Made by a program: the position numbers and the translations under genes. Under the pieces are notes generated by a model, which was given only the letters and a program-made list of their open reading frames with translations, was not told the DNA's origin and made no database searches. From positions 17,799,084 to 17,863,083 of the forward strand of contig CM044964.1 in the NCBI GenBank assembly GCA_024516035.1: a DNA stretch of 64,000 bases. Reading direction: 5' to 3'. The stretch is from Bactericera cockerelli. Lineage: Eukaryota; Arthropoda; Insecta; Hemiptera; Triozidae. Positions 27,207-39,747 of this stretch are shown here, in pieces; position 1 is the first letter of the stretch; every line of letters begins with the position of its first letter.

Positions 27207-28937
27207 GAAAATTAACTAAAAGTTCGTTCCTAGGAACGGTATGATCATAACGACTTACACTGCTCTCAGTCATACTATTCCAGTAGGGGATATTTTCAGT
27301 AGAAATTTTCGCCCTGGTCAGGATTCAAATCAGTAGTTAGTTACCGATCAAATCAGAGAAGGCACTAGTTTATTTTGTTCAGATGTTATACGTTATACCT
27401 ATAGGATTATGCCACGAGGATTAAAACAGTAGACAATGGCCACAGTGATGCATCTGTTTACTGCTTGGATTCAATTCAAGTGAGAATGACGTCCATGACG
27501 ATAATATAAATAAAATTCTCGCCCATCAGAGGGAAGGCATATTACGAGATGGGCAAGCTACAACGCAGACCACAAGAGTCTAAAGTAGCCCCTGTTTCAT
27601 GGCTACGAGTTGAAACAATCATATTAAAAAAAAAAAAAAACCGTAAACTTTGAGGGTCGATTACATCCACTTTGAAATTTATTTTACAAAGTTCTAATTT
27701 GTTACAAAAACTTGAGTCTTGATAAGATCTTTAGAATGATAAAAAATCATTAATTTTCAATTACCTACCCAATTTTCCGGAAAATGCTTTATTTCAACTT
27801 CAATATAAATCTTTGTAACAGTAGGTAGGTACAATGTACATACCTACATTGTGCAGAAATTCCGGTTACACGGCTTCATAGAGAATAATACGAATTTACT
27901 GATAGATAACTCAAATTTGAAAGAAAATGTTAAATAACAAGTTTTGGCATTTAAATAACATTTTTTTAATTTATTTTTTCAATTTTTTTTCTGGATGTTT
28001 CATAACCTCCTGAGCAACTTTAGTTTTGTGTCTGTCTGTCGGTCTGTTTTTACCTTATCAAGCGAAACGCTAGTTTTGCAACGCCAAGAAAAACAAAACG
28101 AGCGTGCTATTACCCTGCTTACTTTGGACCACAATTTAGTGACCGCTGTCCCAGACAAAGGAGAAGCTAACAAACACATGGCCACATGGAAAACATTGAA
28201 ATCTCAAAGGTCGAATTATTCAAAAGGCAGTGAAGCAGTTAATTTTGAAACCAAGACGTAACATACACGGTAAATTAGGTACCCCACCTATACCTATGTA
28301 CTCCATATAGGTATATCTAGTAGTTAGCTATATAGGCACTAAATTAAATAAGAGACCTTAATTAGGTATATATTAGGTACAACGAGTGGCACAGGAATAG
28401 AACATTTATAAGAGGAGCATCATGCATCCAAAGTTCAACTTTTTTTTTTTTCTTCTTCTTCTTCTTCTTCTTCTTCTCCGACTTCTTCTTAAAAAATATT
28501 TTGACGTGAAAGAAGGGGCACGGATATGCCATGAACTCTGCCAAATGTGCTATTTATTTCTTTCCAATTTGCTAATGAACAGATTTAATGTTGAACTTAA
28601 TGAACAACTTTGTTCACCATCGAATCCACGGTTCAGAGGAGCAAAATTTTCAACCACAGCGATACTAGAAAAGAAAATAATTTCACAAAGAACCTGTTTT
28701 TAAAGATGTTGTATAATTTTGAATGTAACAAAATATCTTCTTCTTGTTTTATTTTCTATTACAATTTGATATAACAATATAATACATAAATAAATATATA
28801 CAAATGTAATGGAATGAAAAATATGAAAGTTATTATAGCCTTTTCAGCGCTTAACTTTCATTTAATTTCAATATTTTCACGAATTGATCACATCCCGGCC
28901 AGTTATCTGTATATATTTTTTTTTTTATGAAATGTAT
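27207..28937. other. no recognised gene; one TTC microsatellite
   Basis: AT-rich sequence. A T-run joined to (TTC)n lies at 28440-28490. A frame at 27995-28261 has no recognisable domain. Other short frames look random. Confidence 0.5.
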
Positions 28938-28953
28938 AATTTATATTTAATCA

Positions 28954-29250
28954 GGTAGTCACTGTGGCAGAGCGAGTTAGCGCGCTAGGCATTGCACACA
29001 TGGTGACCTGGGTTCGATTCCCAGCGGGGGAGGATTTTTTCTGCTCTGTACTTGGATGTTCGGGGTCCACTCATACCTCGTGAGGAAAAATGAGTAGCTG
29101 CTTTAATGTGAAGCAGCGACCAGTGGCAGAATCTTAGGCAAAAAAATAATACAAGATATTGTAAATTAAAGTGGTAAAGTCCTATGATTCTGCGCTACCC
29201 ACTAAAATTGTGACATAATAACACAAAGAAAAAGCATTATTATTATTATT
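28954..29250 (+). repeat. complete tRNA-derived SINE, family C
   Basis: Head GGCAGAGCGAGTTAGCGCG, box B GGGTTCGATTCCC, body with TCGTGAGGAAAAATGAG and a (TTA)n tail. It is flanked by a 16-bp target duplication AATTTATATTTAATCA at 28938-28953 and 29251-29266. Confidence 0.93.
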
Positions 29251-29714
29251 AATTTATATTTAATCAACAGACTGACATCATTATGACGAAGAAATAATAG
29301 TATACATATTAACAGTAGATCACAGGTAATCCAGCTCCATCTTCATAAGGTAGACTCCTTACAGTTTTTCTAGTTCCTCTGAGTCTAAGAGAGACAGCCC
29401 GAATGATAGATAATTATTGTTCTTAGGTCCTTATCCATGCTAGAATATTGGAAAAAGTTTAATTCCATTTGGCGCTTAAGACATTAGACATTCTTTGCAG
29501 ATAATTGTCGTATTCGGTATGCATTACTCATGTGTAAAATTGTACATATATGAGAGATCACTAGTTCAGTAATGTCTTGATTGTCTATTTAAGATATCCA
29601 ATCTGTAATTTTCTCTGGTTCCAGTATCAGTGAAAATATTTTGATGGCATCTCTGAAACATAAAAAAAACAAAAATGAAGATAATAAAGCAATTTTATAT
29701 ACATAAAAAACTTA

Positions 29715-29835
29715 CTCCGGCTGAGTGAGGTTTATTTGTAGTTCGAGTACCTAGCTGGTTTGTGAGTTTCCAGCGAATGGAGGGTAAATTCCCCATCGTG
29801 ATATGACAATTAGCGACGTTGAACCCCCAAAAATT
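29715..29835 (+). repeat. SINE central body fragment
   Basis: CCGGCTGAGTGAGGTTTATT and GAATGGAGGGTAAATTCCCC match the body of the 5S-derived SINEs without the 5S head. Confidence 0.65.
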
Positions 29836-29949
29836 CAAATTCGCAAAGCAACATAGAATATTACAAATAAAAAATTGTTCCCCAACCCCTAGCAAACGTA
29901 CTGGTCAAGAGTTGAATTTTAAATCTATCTCATCTTCCAGATGGTGTAC

Positions 29950-30142
29950 AGTGAGTGTAACCTGGAGGTCGGTAATGCTCGAAACATTCTCTAAAACCTA
30001 ACCCTCAGAGTCTTATTATTATATGATCACAAACTCAAATTAATAAGGAAAAATTCATGCACTGGGTGGGATTCGAACCAACGGATAACTACTTTACCTG
30101 GGTTACCAGACTAGCGCGCCAACCACTTGACTACCAGTGCAC
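29950..30142 (-). repeat. tRNA-derived SINE, family A
   Basis: Head and box B (GGTTCGAATCCC) on the minus strand, with the body at the left. A substitution-rich body suggests an older copy than 104-319. Confidence 0.7.
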
Positions 30143-30231
30143 GAGTAGAGTAGTGGTCTATACTCCCTAGAAGTAGTCAAATTGGTTAGATGTAGTAGGT
30201 AGGTACCTAATACATACTAATTTTGCTTATT

Positions 30232-30330
30232 GGGTTGGGTGGAAGAGATTGCCATAGGCAATAACCCCGCCCTTTACTTAGGACATATGTTTTTATATAT
30301 TTTTCTATTTTTTTTTCATTTTATTGTATA
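30232..30330 (+). repeat. LINE 3'-end-like repeat
   Basis: GGGTTGGGTGGAAGAGATTG, CAATAACCCCGCCC and a T-rich run match the tail family at 15745-15900. The Helitron at 30331 begins exactly where the match ends, so it may interrupt this copy. Confidence 0.6.
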
Positions 30331-30583
30331 CTAGCCGTTTGCCCGTGCTTTGCAACGGGACTAAATTTCAAATTTACTAAGGCATGGCCGTACTGCTGGA
30401 CAGCAATGCCTTTTTGAACTTTTTATAATTTTTATGGTCAAAACGATAATGGTTTTGGGGGGGTCAATTCTGAGACATTTTTCGTTATCTCTTACCGTTT
30501 TGGCTAAACAACTCCGGACAAACAAACAAACAAACAAACATAAATGTAGGTAGTAGTCCTTTTTTCTGTTTTATATATAGAGA
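30331..30583 (-). mobile_element. 253-bp non-autonomous Helitron
   Basis: On the minus strand the element begins TCTCTATATATAAAA and ends with the hairpin CCCGTTGCAAAGCACGGG, then CAAACGGCTAG. The flanking bases are A (30584) and T (30330), exactly the AT target of Helitrons. A CAAA microsatellite lies within. It has no coding capacity. Confidence 0.88.
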
Positions 30584-30599
30584 TTTATAGTTTCCATTT

Positions 30600-31240
30600 T
30601 TACTTTCCTTATCCTATAGGTAATAAGGAAAGTATTGTATTCGTTGAAAATTTGACCTCGCCAGTTTTTCACATTTCTGGACGAATCATAGCCTCAGGAT
30701 ATCAAAAAAGTTGTTTTCAGGCATTGGTCCGTGCGTCTGTCTGTCTGTGTGTAAACAGAATATCTCGAGAACGGTAAAAGCTAGAGACTTGAAATTTGGT
30801 GTACAAATTAATTTTATACACCAGTCGAACCACGAAACTTTTGGTTGAAATCGGTCGCAAGATGCGGCCGCAGGGCCGCAAATATTGGCCACAACCGCCG
30901 CTTCTTTGAATTGGTTAAAGATACACAAAAAAGTTAGAGAACAAAATTTTCTCGGATTAAAAAAATAATAGGGATTTACTCAGATCATTTTTTTGATACC
31001 TTGAATTTTTGGAACCCGGCCCCAATTTATCGGTATTTTGGGGGGACCCGCTTGGACTAACTTTTTTATTATTCACCCTAGATGGGGGTTGCGACATATC
31101 AAATCCAATGATTTTGAGGTGCTGATTATGAATTAGGCACTGATTTTTAACTATCTGTTGCCGTTGAGTGACCAGTGGCGGAGTTCGACTTCTTTTTGGG
31201 GGATAAGGAAAGTCGTGTGATGTTTACACCAGATTTTTTT
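30600..31240. repeat. dispersed repeat bounded by AAGGAAAGT motifs
   Basis: TAATAAGGAAAGTATTG near 30621 and GATAAGGAAAGTCGTG near 31202 bracket a segment with CTCGAGAACGGTAAAAGC, then CTTGAAATTTGG. The latter recalls the CTTGAAATTTTGCAGG motif in the Helitron units at 50978. I cannot assign a family. Confidence 0.4.
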
Positions 31241-33210
31241 CATTGTTTGAATAATTATTTAAATTGTACATTATGTCCATTTATATCTAATAAAGTGTAA
31301 AATAATAATAATAACAATAATTCAAATAAGAGGTAGGTATTTCTATTTTATAAATTTTCCCTTTAATAACTTAGATTTGTCAACATTGAGGTTAATTTGA
31401 GACGGAGTTTTGGACTCCATTTGAAAAATTACTTATAAACTTTTTACCCACATTAAGTTCTCCCAGCCTGGGTTGGGAATAAAAGACCACCAAGGTTCGA
31501 ACCATGTGGATCACCCACCAAATCTTCACCTCAGTGAACGTTTCTTATTTTCAGTGATCTTAATACGAGAAATGGTAAGGTGTTCAATATAGCTTTCGAC
31601 GGCTCATTCTAGCATTAAGAGATAGGTACATATTTTCCGTATTTGCGCCTAAAATAATAGATGACTCAAGGTTTAGGTATGTCCAGACTCCAGAGACATG
31701 TCACAGTCATTGATTCTTCGTTTTAACAAAAACAAATAATTTTGTCAAATGATTTGTCAAATAATCTATTGTCAAATGATGACAAAATGTTTGTGGTTAT
31801 TTCATGTTCGCACACGCTGGAACATCAATAGACCCGGTGTTGAATATTAGGGTTCAGAAGAACTATGGACTTCTGTAGCTAACTCCAAGATCTTTTACAA
31901 GTACCTGATCCAAAGGAAAGGTATCTCTAGCATGTCAACATATAGAGGACTGGGAGTTGAGGTGCCCCAATCCAATCCAAAGTTCGTTCGTTCCATGCGA
32001 TGAGCCAAAGTTCAGATTCCAACTTGTCAATTTGAAGATCCCAAAAGGGTCCACTTTATTCGTTGTGTTTGTTTAAGATTTTAGTTTCGCTTCGAGTGTC
32101 CATCAGGCTGGTCTCCTATCGGTAACTTTCAATAGTTGTTCAGTTTTGAAGATTGTGAAATAGATTCAATAGTTTAATTATTTTCCAAGTCTTTCTTTGG
32201 TGCAGTGAACAGCTTTTATTCGTCACTTCGTTATTATTAACTAAACTTCCTTATTATTTCTTGTTACAATATTTATTTTTTGTTTTCCGTGTTTTCCAAA
32301 TTCAACATTGCTAAATTCGTTAAATTAAAGCAAGCACCTACATTGTGCAGTGTTTTTGATTAACATAGTTATATCTATACGAATTAGATATTTAAATAAA
32401 ATAACTCACCAATAAGATAGGTATTCCCCTTGTTTTTTTGGATACTTAATGTGTGCTGCTTTCTAAATAAGTAGGTACATATCCAATAGGTAATTTACCT
32501 ATGTCATATGTATCTGAAGTAGTTATACATAGATAGTTACCTATAGTTATACTTTTAAACTATTGTACCTACTATCTAATAGTTAATACTTAACTACCAT
32601 AAAATTAAACAATTTCTTACCAAGTATAATTGCTACCTATGTCAGTTGGTTTTAATTGAAAGTGTTTTGTGTTCCTGGATCTGTGGGTTCTCACAGCTAT
32701 GGTATTGATGGACGTGGAAGATTTGGATATAATGGCTTTCGGTGAGTTTTACTTTAATCCCTGTCTTCTTCTCTCACTTTCCATTTTCTTTCTATCAGTA
32801 CAAGTATAAGTAAAAGCAGTGCTTTATTTAGACTGTCAGATTTTTCTAAATTTTGTATGCTATTTTTTATAATTTTTTGTTTGTACATAATTATGTCCTA
32901 TTAATAAAGAGTTTCATAATAATAATGTGTTCCTTAAGGAAGTCTAACCCGCGGTCTCTAGCAAACTACACCAGCTCAGTAATGATGACGTCATCACCAG
33001 ACGTGATTCATGTGAAATTAAACACCAAGGGTTGTGTTGTAATAATAATTCAGTTCCTACTTATGCTTCACTGTTTCATTGATGACAAACTTGTAATGAA
33101 CGCAACCAGGACTCGTACACAAGACTGAGTTTTGATTTTCCCCCATTTAGAGTTAAAAAGTTACCTTACATAATATTTGTGATAATCACAATGTGATAAA
33201 TATCACAATT
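31241..33210. other. no confident gene
   Basis: AT-rich sequence. A SINE-body-like CCCAGCCTGGGTTGGG and a box-B-like GGTTCGAACC occur near 31465-31505. A possible first exon at 32699-32741 is listed separately. Confidence 0.45.
32699..32741 (+). other. weak candidate first coding exon
   Basis: An ATG opens MVLMDVEDLDIMAF and is followed at once by a good donor, G|GTGAGT. No downstream partner exon was found, so chance is quite possible. Confidence 0.2.
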
Positions 33211-33214
33211 CGCT

Positions 33215-33310
33215 TCACTAAATCTTTGCTAAACTTGGGACTCGAACCATCGACCTCTGGTTACAAGTCCATCACCTTATCGATCGAGCTACTGAACTCG
33301 GTCTCTGTAC
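33215..33310 (-). repeat. tRNA-derived SINE head, family D
   Basis: Minus strand GTAGCTCGATCGATAAGG and box-B-like GGTTCGAGTCCC. Relatives are at 57660-57745 (minus), 59525-59600 (plus), about 61208-61265 (minus) and weakly 40335-40400. Confidence 0.65.
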
Positions 33311-35422
33311 GTATTTCAAGAGACTTGTGCACGTATTTCGATTGGTTGAGTGGAAGAGCTCACATGTGAGAACCCTGTCACTTTAAAGAAAGCCAAAAAA
33401 AAAGAGACTTTCCCTAAGTAGGTACTTGAGAGCTAGTAAAAATTTCGTCCTTAGACTGCCAAACAAATGAGCGCTGGAAATCCTATTTCTCCAACAGTTT
33501 ATTAACATAACAATTCAATTATTCAATATTCACACTATGAAAGTTATTAGTCGTGGTCCTAAAGAACACAGGTTCCTGAATAAAGGTCGATTTAGCCTTT
33601 TTCGGTCCTTACTTCGAAACAGCAGTGAATACGGTGAAGCTACACGCGTGCGCTCTGATGTACGTCCAAACCTCTGTGCTAACTGCCAACGGTACTATAT
33701 GATATTTATTATGTAGGACTACTATTCTATTTGAATGACTATTTCAAATTAATTAAAGTTTAAACTTTTTAATAAATCGGATTTAATAATTAAAACAAGA
33801 TTCAGTGCAATTTAAAAACATTTACAATTATTTTGACTAAAAATTTTACGTTGTTTTTTTATCTGACGTTGTTTGATATACAGTACTTACCCGTTTCTAT
33901 AAATTTAAAAGTATTTTGACTATGTCAAAAGTTCTCCACAATTTTTGTTTTCAAAAGTTCACCATCAAGAATTTTTAATACATCGAAAATTAAAGACCGC
34001 TTGTTGCTCGCTGATTTCGCTTTTAGAATTAATTTCAAAATATTAGAAACAATTTTAATTATTCTAATTAGTGTTAAAATTGTGTCAATCGGATCAATTT
34101 TTAACTGTAAATTATTCAAAGTAAAATAAACATAACGTACCTACTTCTAAATTATTATTTTCCAAAATAAATGCATGAAAAAGCGCTTAGAGATATTTAA
34201 ATAAATAATTTAAAGTGATTTAAATATTTTTTATATTTTTCCTGAAAGAATGAATGCTTTTCACGGCGACAAACTGAACCTCTGATAGCAAATAACCATA
34301 CAAACTGGGTGTAATTTTTTATCAGGAAAACCCACAATAGTGAATAAGCGCAGAATACTTAGATAATTATTTAGGTACTGATTAAATTTTACTATTACCT
34401 ATAACTCAAGTTATTAAAAAATAACCTTGAAATTTACCATTTCCTAATTACTCAAATTATTTGAATAGTTTTTTTATAAAGAATTTTGGACTTTTCAAAC
34501 TTGTCAAATTGATCGAATTTGTCTTGTAATGCTACATGTTTTGCTGAATACTATTGATGACATTTTTTATTAGAATAATTCACGTTTCAAAGGATTAAAC
34601 GCTACTTTTGAGACACTTCTTTTTAACGCTCCTTCATTGAGGACTTGGTTGGGTTTTGACCATAGTGAAGAGAACGCTTTGATCATTCTAAATTCAAATC
34701 AAAGAAGAAAATGTCCTCTCCTAGGGAATATCTGCGGAATATTGGTAAGTTTTTGAAACTAATCACGGGCATTTTAAATTCTTTCAAATGATCTGATTTA
34801 AAAGAAAATGTTTTTCACTAAATTGTTTGTGAAAAAATCTTTTTCACAGGGTGAACAATTGTCAAGAGATACTCACAGGTTGGCCATTATTAAACCCATA
34901 GGAACACGTAACGGTTTGTAACATGTTTGTTAATTAAGTTGTATCCTCCCAATTCCTGATAACTTTTGTGAGTACGTATTTGAAACATTTTCAAACATTC
35001 TTCATCATGATCATACTCATCCCATATGTAAAAATCTAATTGAGTGTTTCACCACCAAAAAGTTTTCGTCGAGCTTTATCTCAAAAAATCTCATAACATA
35101 TTAAAAATAATAATTTCCATACTTACGTCTGCACATTTTCAACAATGGCCCATATTCCACTACTGGTTGCTGTTTTGGCTGCTGATTATAGTTCTTCAAA
35201 TTTCCTGATTCTTTGCCTTCGAATTTCTTTGTTTTATTTAGACCGAATATTTTTTGACATCTAATCCTTCTTGGTTTCTATCTATACATTTCTTCTTCAA
35301 CCTGGTCTTTTCAAGGGGTTTCTTTCAAATGTTGATTGTAAATCATACTACATTTAGTATTCAAGTTATAGTTAGAGATTTTGGATTTATGGTTTCTTCT
35401 GTTTCATAGATATGCATCAAAA
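33311..35422. other. no confident gene; weak candidate exon at 34711-34744
   Basis: AT-rich sequence. At 34711 an ATG after AAGAAGAAA reads MSSPREYLRNI and meets a donor ATTG|GTAAGT. It resembles a first exon but has no recognised continuation. Confidence 0.3.
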
Positions 35423-35907
35423 TCAGGGGATCATTATTTTCAACAATTTCATTGATTCATTTGCTTTCTTTCCATATTGCTCTATAGTCTCTATACAATT
35501 GCGCAAATCTTTCGAGTGTTTCGCAACTTTCAATTTGTATAAGTTTTTAGTTATGATATTTTTAGGAGTATTTTCTGAGAATTCCACTTGAAGGTATATT
35601 GATAATATTATGAATTTCTTCATTCCGGTCCACATCAGCTCAACCATCAAGGCGGGCAGTTGCCTCTGCAGCAATGCAATTGGTATGGTTTATGGTTGCG
35701 AATGTTGCGACTGGTTTGTTGTACTAACTGCCTACCTCATTGTTGTATGTAGCACCCAAGTGTCTCATCGGCAACAGAGCCACCGACGTAGCAACCCTGT
35801 CGCCCCATGTTTTGTAGCAGTGACAGGGGCTTCCACCTAGTGATTCTCCTACATCTCCGTGACGGCTTGTTGGAGGTCTAGAACTACCTCCTTAGAACGT
35901 GTGCACA

Positions 35908-36050
35908 GATCAGTGGGGGTGGCTGTATAGTTGAAGAGATGTTTGTACACTGATCAGTGGGGGTGGCTGCATAGTTGAAAAGATGTTTGTCCACAGATCA
36001 GTGGGAGACAAATCAGTGGTGGTGGCTGCATAGTTGAAAAGATGTTTGGT
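35908..36050 (+). repeat. 44-bp tandem repeat, about 3 copies
   Basis: GATCAGTGGGGGTGGCTG recurs at about 35908, 35952 and 35996 with a 44-bp period. The last copy has an insertion. The 300 bp to its left are more GC-rich but carry no recognised domain. Confidence 0.8.
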
Positions 36051-36849
36051 GTCATGTGGTAATAGGTTGCATCCAAGCATACGCTAAGTAAGGTTACTGT
36101 GGTTTGCATGTACAATGTTGCTGAATTTGTTTTCACTTTAGTTTTTTGTTACATAGTTTATGTTGGGTTTTTAATTAAATGTTACGTAGATATTACTGAG
36201 TATGATATAATTTATGCTAAAATGAACTATTATTTTCAATAATTTATTGTAATATGTATGAGGAATTGAATGCCAGATTTCAGAAGAACACTAACTGTAG
36301 GCTTAGAGCAAAACTTTTATTCTTATTGCCTCAAGTACAATATGAATTAGAAATGATTAGTTCGTTGTCACAAAAGACACACTGCTACAAAACTCTGCCT
36401 CAGAATTTTTGTATGGTTACGAACCTTTTTGTCGTTTTAAAAAGGTTGGTAGTGTTGATGCCCTAAAACTTTGACTTAATAGAAAACTGGGTCGCCTCAA
36501 AATTTCGGACACGATTGACCACTGTCACGCTCCACGCACAAATCCACCATCCTTAGATCTTATAGGTCCCAATTTTGCACGGTCACTTTTTTCGCGGTTT
36601 TCTGTCCGCACTTGCGTTATCTGACAACGACTGTCCGACATTAAAGTTTTTTTTCGATAAAATTGTTGTGTTTCCACGCAAACAGCACAGCCAAGACGTG
36701 AGCAATAGATAAGATAATACGAGAGCTGATTAGATTATGGCTGCTGATTTTAAACATTTTTTCCACTGTCATACTTTCTCATCTAAATTGAGTGTCCGAA
36801 TATGGAACGCAACCTGATAACATGTCCAGAAGTGAGTGCTGGCTTTCTT

Positions 36850-37940
36850 TTAACTCTGAGACCTGGGCATGTTTTCCCGAAAGTACTGATTAAAGACCTG
36901 GCGTACTTTTAAAAGTACATGGAATTTTCAAAATTCCCGACGGTTTTTGAGAGAAGATAGTGGTCTGAAGTTGATCGAATATTTTATTCAGGTGTTTTGA
37001 ATTGTAAACAAACAATTTTGTGGAAAAAATCTTTTCATTTGTAGTTATGATTTGGAGCTAAAAAATTGTCCAAGCGTCGCCAGAAAACGCAAACCCCTAT
37101 GAAAAGCAGTAATTGAATATCTTGAATTTTGACACGTTTTAAATTAAATATATATTTCTTTTACTTTGGACCTCATCTGAAGTTACCTCATGGTGTTTAC
37201 TATTTGTTTCCTTTGCAATAACAACGACCAAAGTTGGGTGTACTTTTAAAGTACATTGGGATTCAATCTAGTAATCAGTAAAGAAAGAGTGGAGCCAAAC
37301 ACTTGCCTATTGTTGAAGACAACACAGTGCCGTGGGGAAAATGCAATCAAAGAACAAAAATCAAATGTACTCTGTGCTATAACAAAAAAGCACAATTGCT
37401 TTCTAACATTCCATCAAAATTGATGTCAGTTCCACTATGATTATTTAGAAAATACTTCTATACTTTGTAGTTCCAAGTACTGATATGTTTAATAACAAAG
37501 TTCTTAAACTTTAAGAATAGGTATGGAAAAAAATCTAATATTTTTTATTTCTATGAAAAAAAAATCTACAAAAAAATCAAAATTTATGTTTCTCACTGTT
37601 TCAGTAAGTAGTTCATTTAAAGTTTATAATCTTGTCAAAACTTAAGTTCAAATAAAAGACCAAACACTTTTTTATATGAAAATTTGTGTTTTCTTTACTC
37701 AGCTGTGAGAGTAATAGTAGAAAAAACACTGCATTGAGTCCTTATGTACTTTATAAAGTACATTGATATCTCTTATTTCAGGCCGTATTTGGTAATTTTT
37801 CTTTGTACTTACACACTTAATGACTCCCTAATCATTATGAACAGGAATAAAAAATAAAAAAAAATCAAAAAAAATCTCAGGACTCAAGCAGTACCTGCCT
37901 CATGTACTTTTAAAAGTACATCCAGGTCTCAGGAGGTTAA
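36850..37940. mobile_element. 1.1-kb TTAA-flanked non-autonomous element
   Basis: Both ends abut TTAA. The left end CTCTGAGACCTGG and the right end CCAGGTCTCAGGAGG form imperfect terminal inverted repeats. Four copies of GTACTTTTAAAAGTAC-type palindromes lie at 36903-36918, 37240-37254, 37746-37761 and 37903-37918. There is no long ORF. TTAA targeting suggests piggyBac mobilisation. Confidence 0.7.
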
Positions 37941-39200
37941 ATATAAAAACTTTGAAAAATTCTGGTTCCCAAATTGGACAAATTTTAACGGTGTTAAAAG
38001 CAAATGACAGAACGGGTCCATACGAAAATTTTCTATTAGTTAATATTCTGTGTAAAACACAACAATATTAATACAATTTCCTCTGGTATGGCAGAACTCC
38101 CGAAGATTGCTCATCCTGAGAGCCAAAATCCCCACAAAAAATTCCATTACAAAACAATAAAGAAGTCCACAAAAGAATCCTTCGTACAACATACATGGCC
38201 AATTGGCCACGAATGCACAAGAGAAAGGATCAAACATTTGTCTGTTTTGTAATAGCTGTAAAAAAAATGCACACTTTGCTAATAAAGTTGTGTCATGAAT
38301 CTGGAATGTGAGCCCCGGCCTCTTGATTCTGAGTCCATTGGACGAACCACATTACATTCTTCTAAGGTAACTGGAATCACCTGAAGTACAATGGTGAGTT
38401 TAGATATTTAGTTTTATTTACTATGCACAATTGCACATATTGTGTGTAGTATTAGGTATGAACAACATAATTATTCTGTATCTAAGTACAATTAATATTG
38501 TATGTTATACATAATTATCATAAAAACTCTAACTGTATGTATTTACATTGTACCTATATCCACCCGATTGTCTTCATGAATTTCCATAGCTATGCAGGTA
38601 CCTACTGTATAATAAATACAGAAGGCGGGGTTTCCAACCAATATGTAACATGTTTTGAGTTGCTTTTTCCAATGCATAATCGGGCAGTAGATATACTCCT
38701 CCATTATACATGATCTATAGTAAGTAATAATACCTAGTTTTAACTTTTATGATCTTTAAAATTCCACTTGCTTTTACAATGACGCTTCGCCACCTATGTA
38801 CATAGGTAATTAGGTATACCTGCATAAAATTAACTACTATGTATAATGTAGGTACATACATAAATGGTTACATACGTACATATGTATGTATTTAGGTATA
38901 ATGTTTTAATACTAACTTATACACTTAGTACTCTCCGGAGTGTTTTAATTTTTATGGGTGATAATTATACCAAACCTAATTCTGTGCTTCAGTCCTTGTT
39001 GCCTTCTCGCTGATGGGCAACACTGATAAGAGATGCAGTAAACCGTGGGTTCGATTCCAGGAACGGAATTTTAGGGGGAACGATGGGGCATGCGACATAC
39101 ATTATTTCATGGTTTCATAAACATAATCGGGAGGCCGGGATCCTATAATAATTATGTGCTATATTTTGTCTCGAATTTTGAATACAAAGAGTTGTGATGG
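37941..39200. other. no recognised gene
   Basis: AT-rich sequence with ATGTA-type low complexity near 38850-38900. A box-B-like GGGTTCGATTCCAGG at about 39047 may be a SINE head remnant. Confidence 0.45.
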
Positions 39201-39202
39201 GG

Positions 39203-39290
39203 TAATGTTAGATGGTAGAAAATGCTTTGAGCATTAACCTCGCCTGGTGGTTACCTACCACTAAAAATGTTATTATTAATACGATGATTG
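39203..39290 (+). repeat. SINE family A body fragment
   Basis: GATGGTAGAAAATGCTTTGAG and AACCTCGCCTGGTGG match the family A body. The head is absent. Confidence 0.65.
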
Positions 39291-39399
39291 TATACATGAA
39301 TCATATGAATGTCGGAACATACTTGGTCTGCTGTTTCGATCTTATTCGCTCTCATCCAGCAAGTAATAGTTCTGAATATCCATGCCATCGACTAACATC

Positions 39400-39727
39400 A
39401 TCATTTCCTACACCTTTTCCCGTTTAGACGAGATCGGTGTTTCTCGATAGAGTCCTCCACTTGGTCCAATTGTGCCACTCGTCACCTCTCATTCCCTTCT
39501 CTCTTATATCACTATTCACACAATCCTCCCATCTCTTCTTTGGTCTAACTCTCTTTCTTCCTCCTCGCACCTCTATTCTCCCAACTTTCTTACTCACATA
39601 ATTTTCGTCTCTTCCTTTGACATGCCCATACCAATGTAATCTTTTCTCCTGTTTCTTTTTTGTAACTTCCGTCACCTTGATTCTGTTTCTAATTTCTTCG
39701 TTCCTTATTCTGTCCAATCTAGTTACT
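39400..39727 (-). mobile_element. 5'-truncated LINE insertion with intact C-terminal frame
   Basis: The minus-strand frame 39717-39424 (97 codons) reads DRIRNEEIRNRIKVTEV, LHWYGHVKGRDENYV and RPKKRWEDCVNSDIREK, the C-terminal end of a reverse transcriptase ORF common in insect LINEs. The insertion is bracketed by a 20-bp duplication, CCATGCCATCGACTAACATC, at 39380-39399 and 39728-39747. The intact frame and exact duplication imply a recent event. Confidence 0.9.
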
Positions 39728-39747
39728 CCATGCCATCGACTAACATC

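Noticed and set aside
35423..35674. An 83-codon Lys-rich minus-strand frame
   Set aside because: It has no recognised domain and lies in AT-rich DNA where Lys/Ile-rich frames arise by chance.
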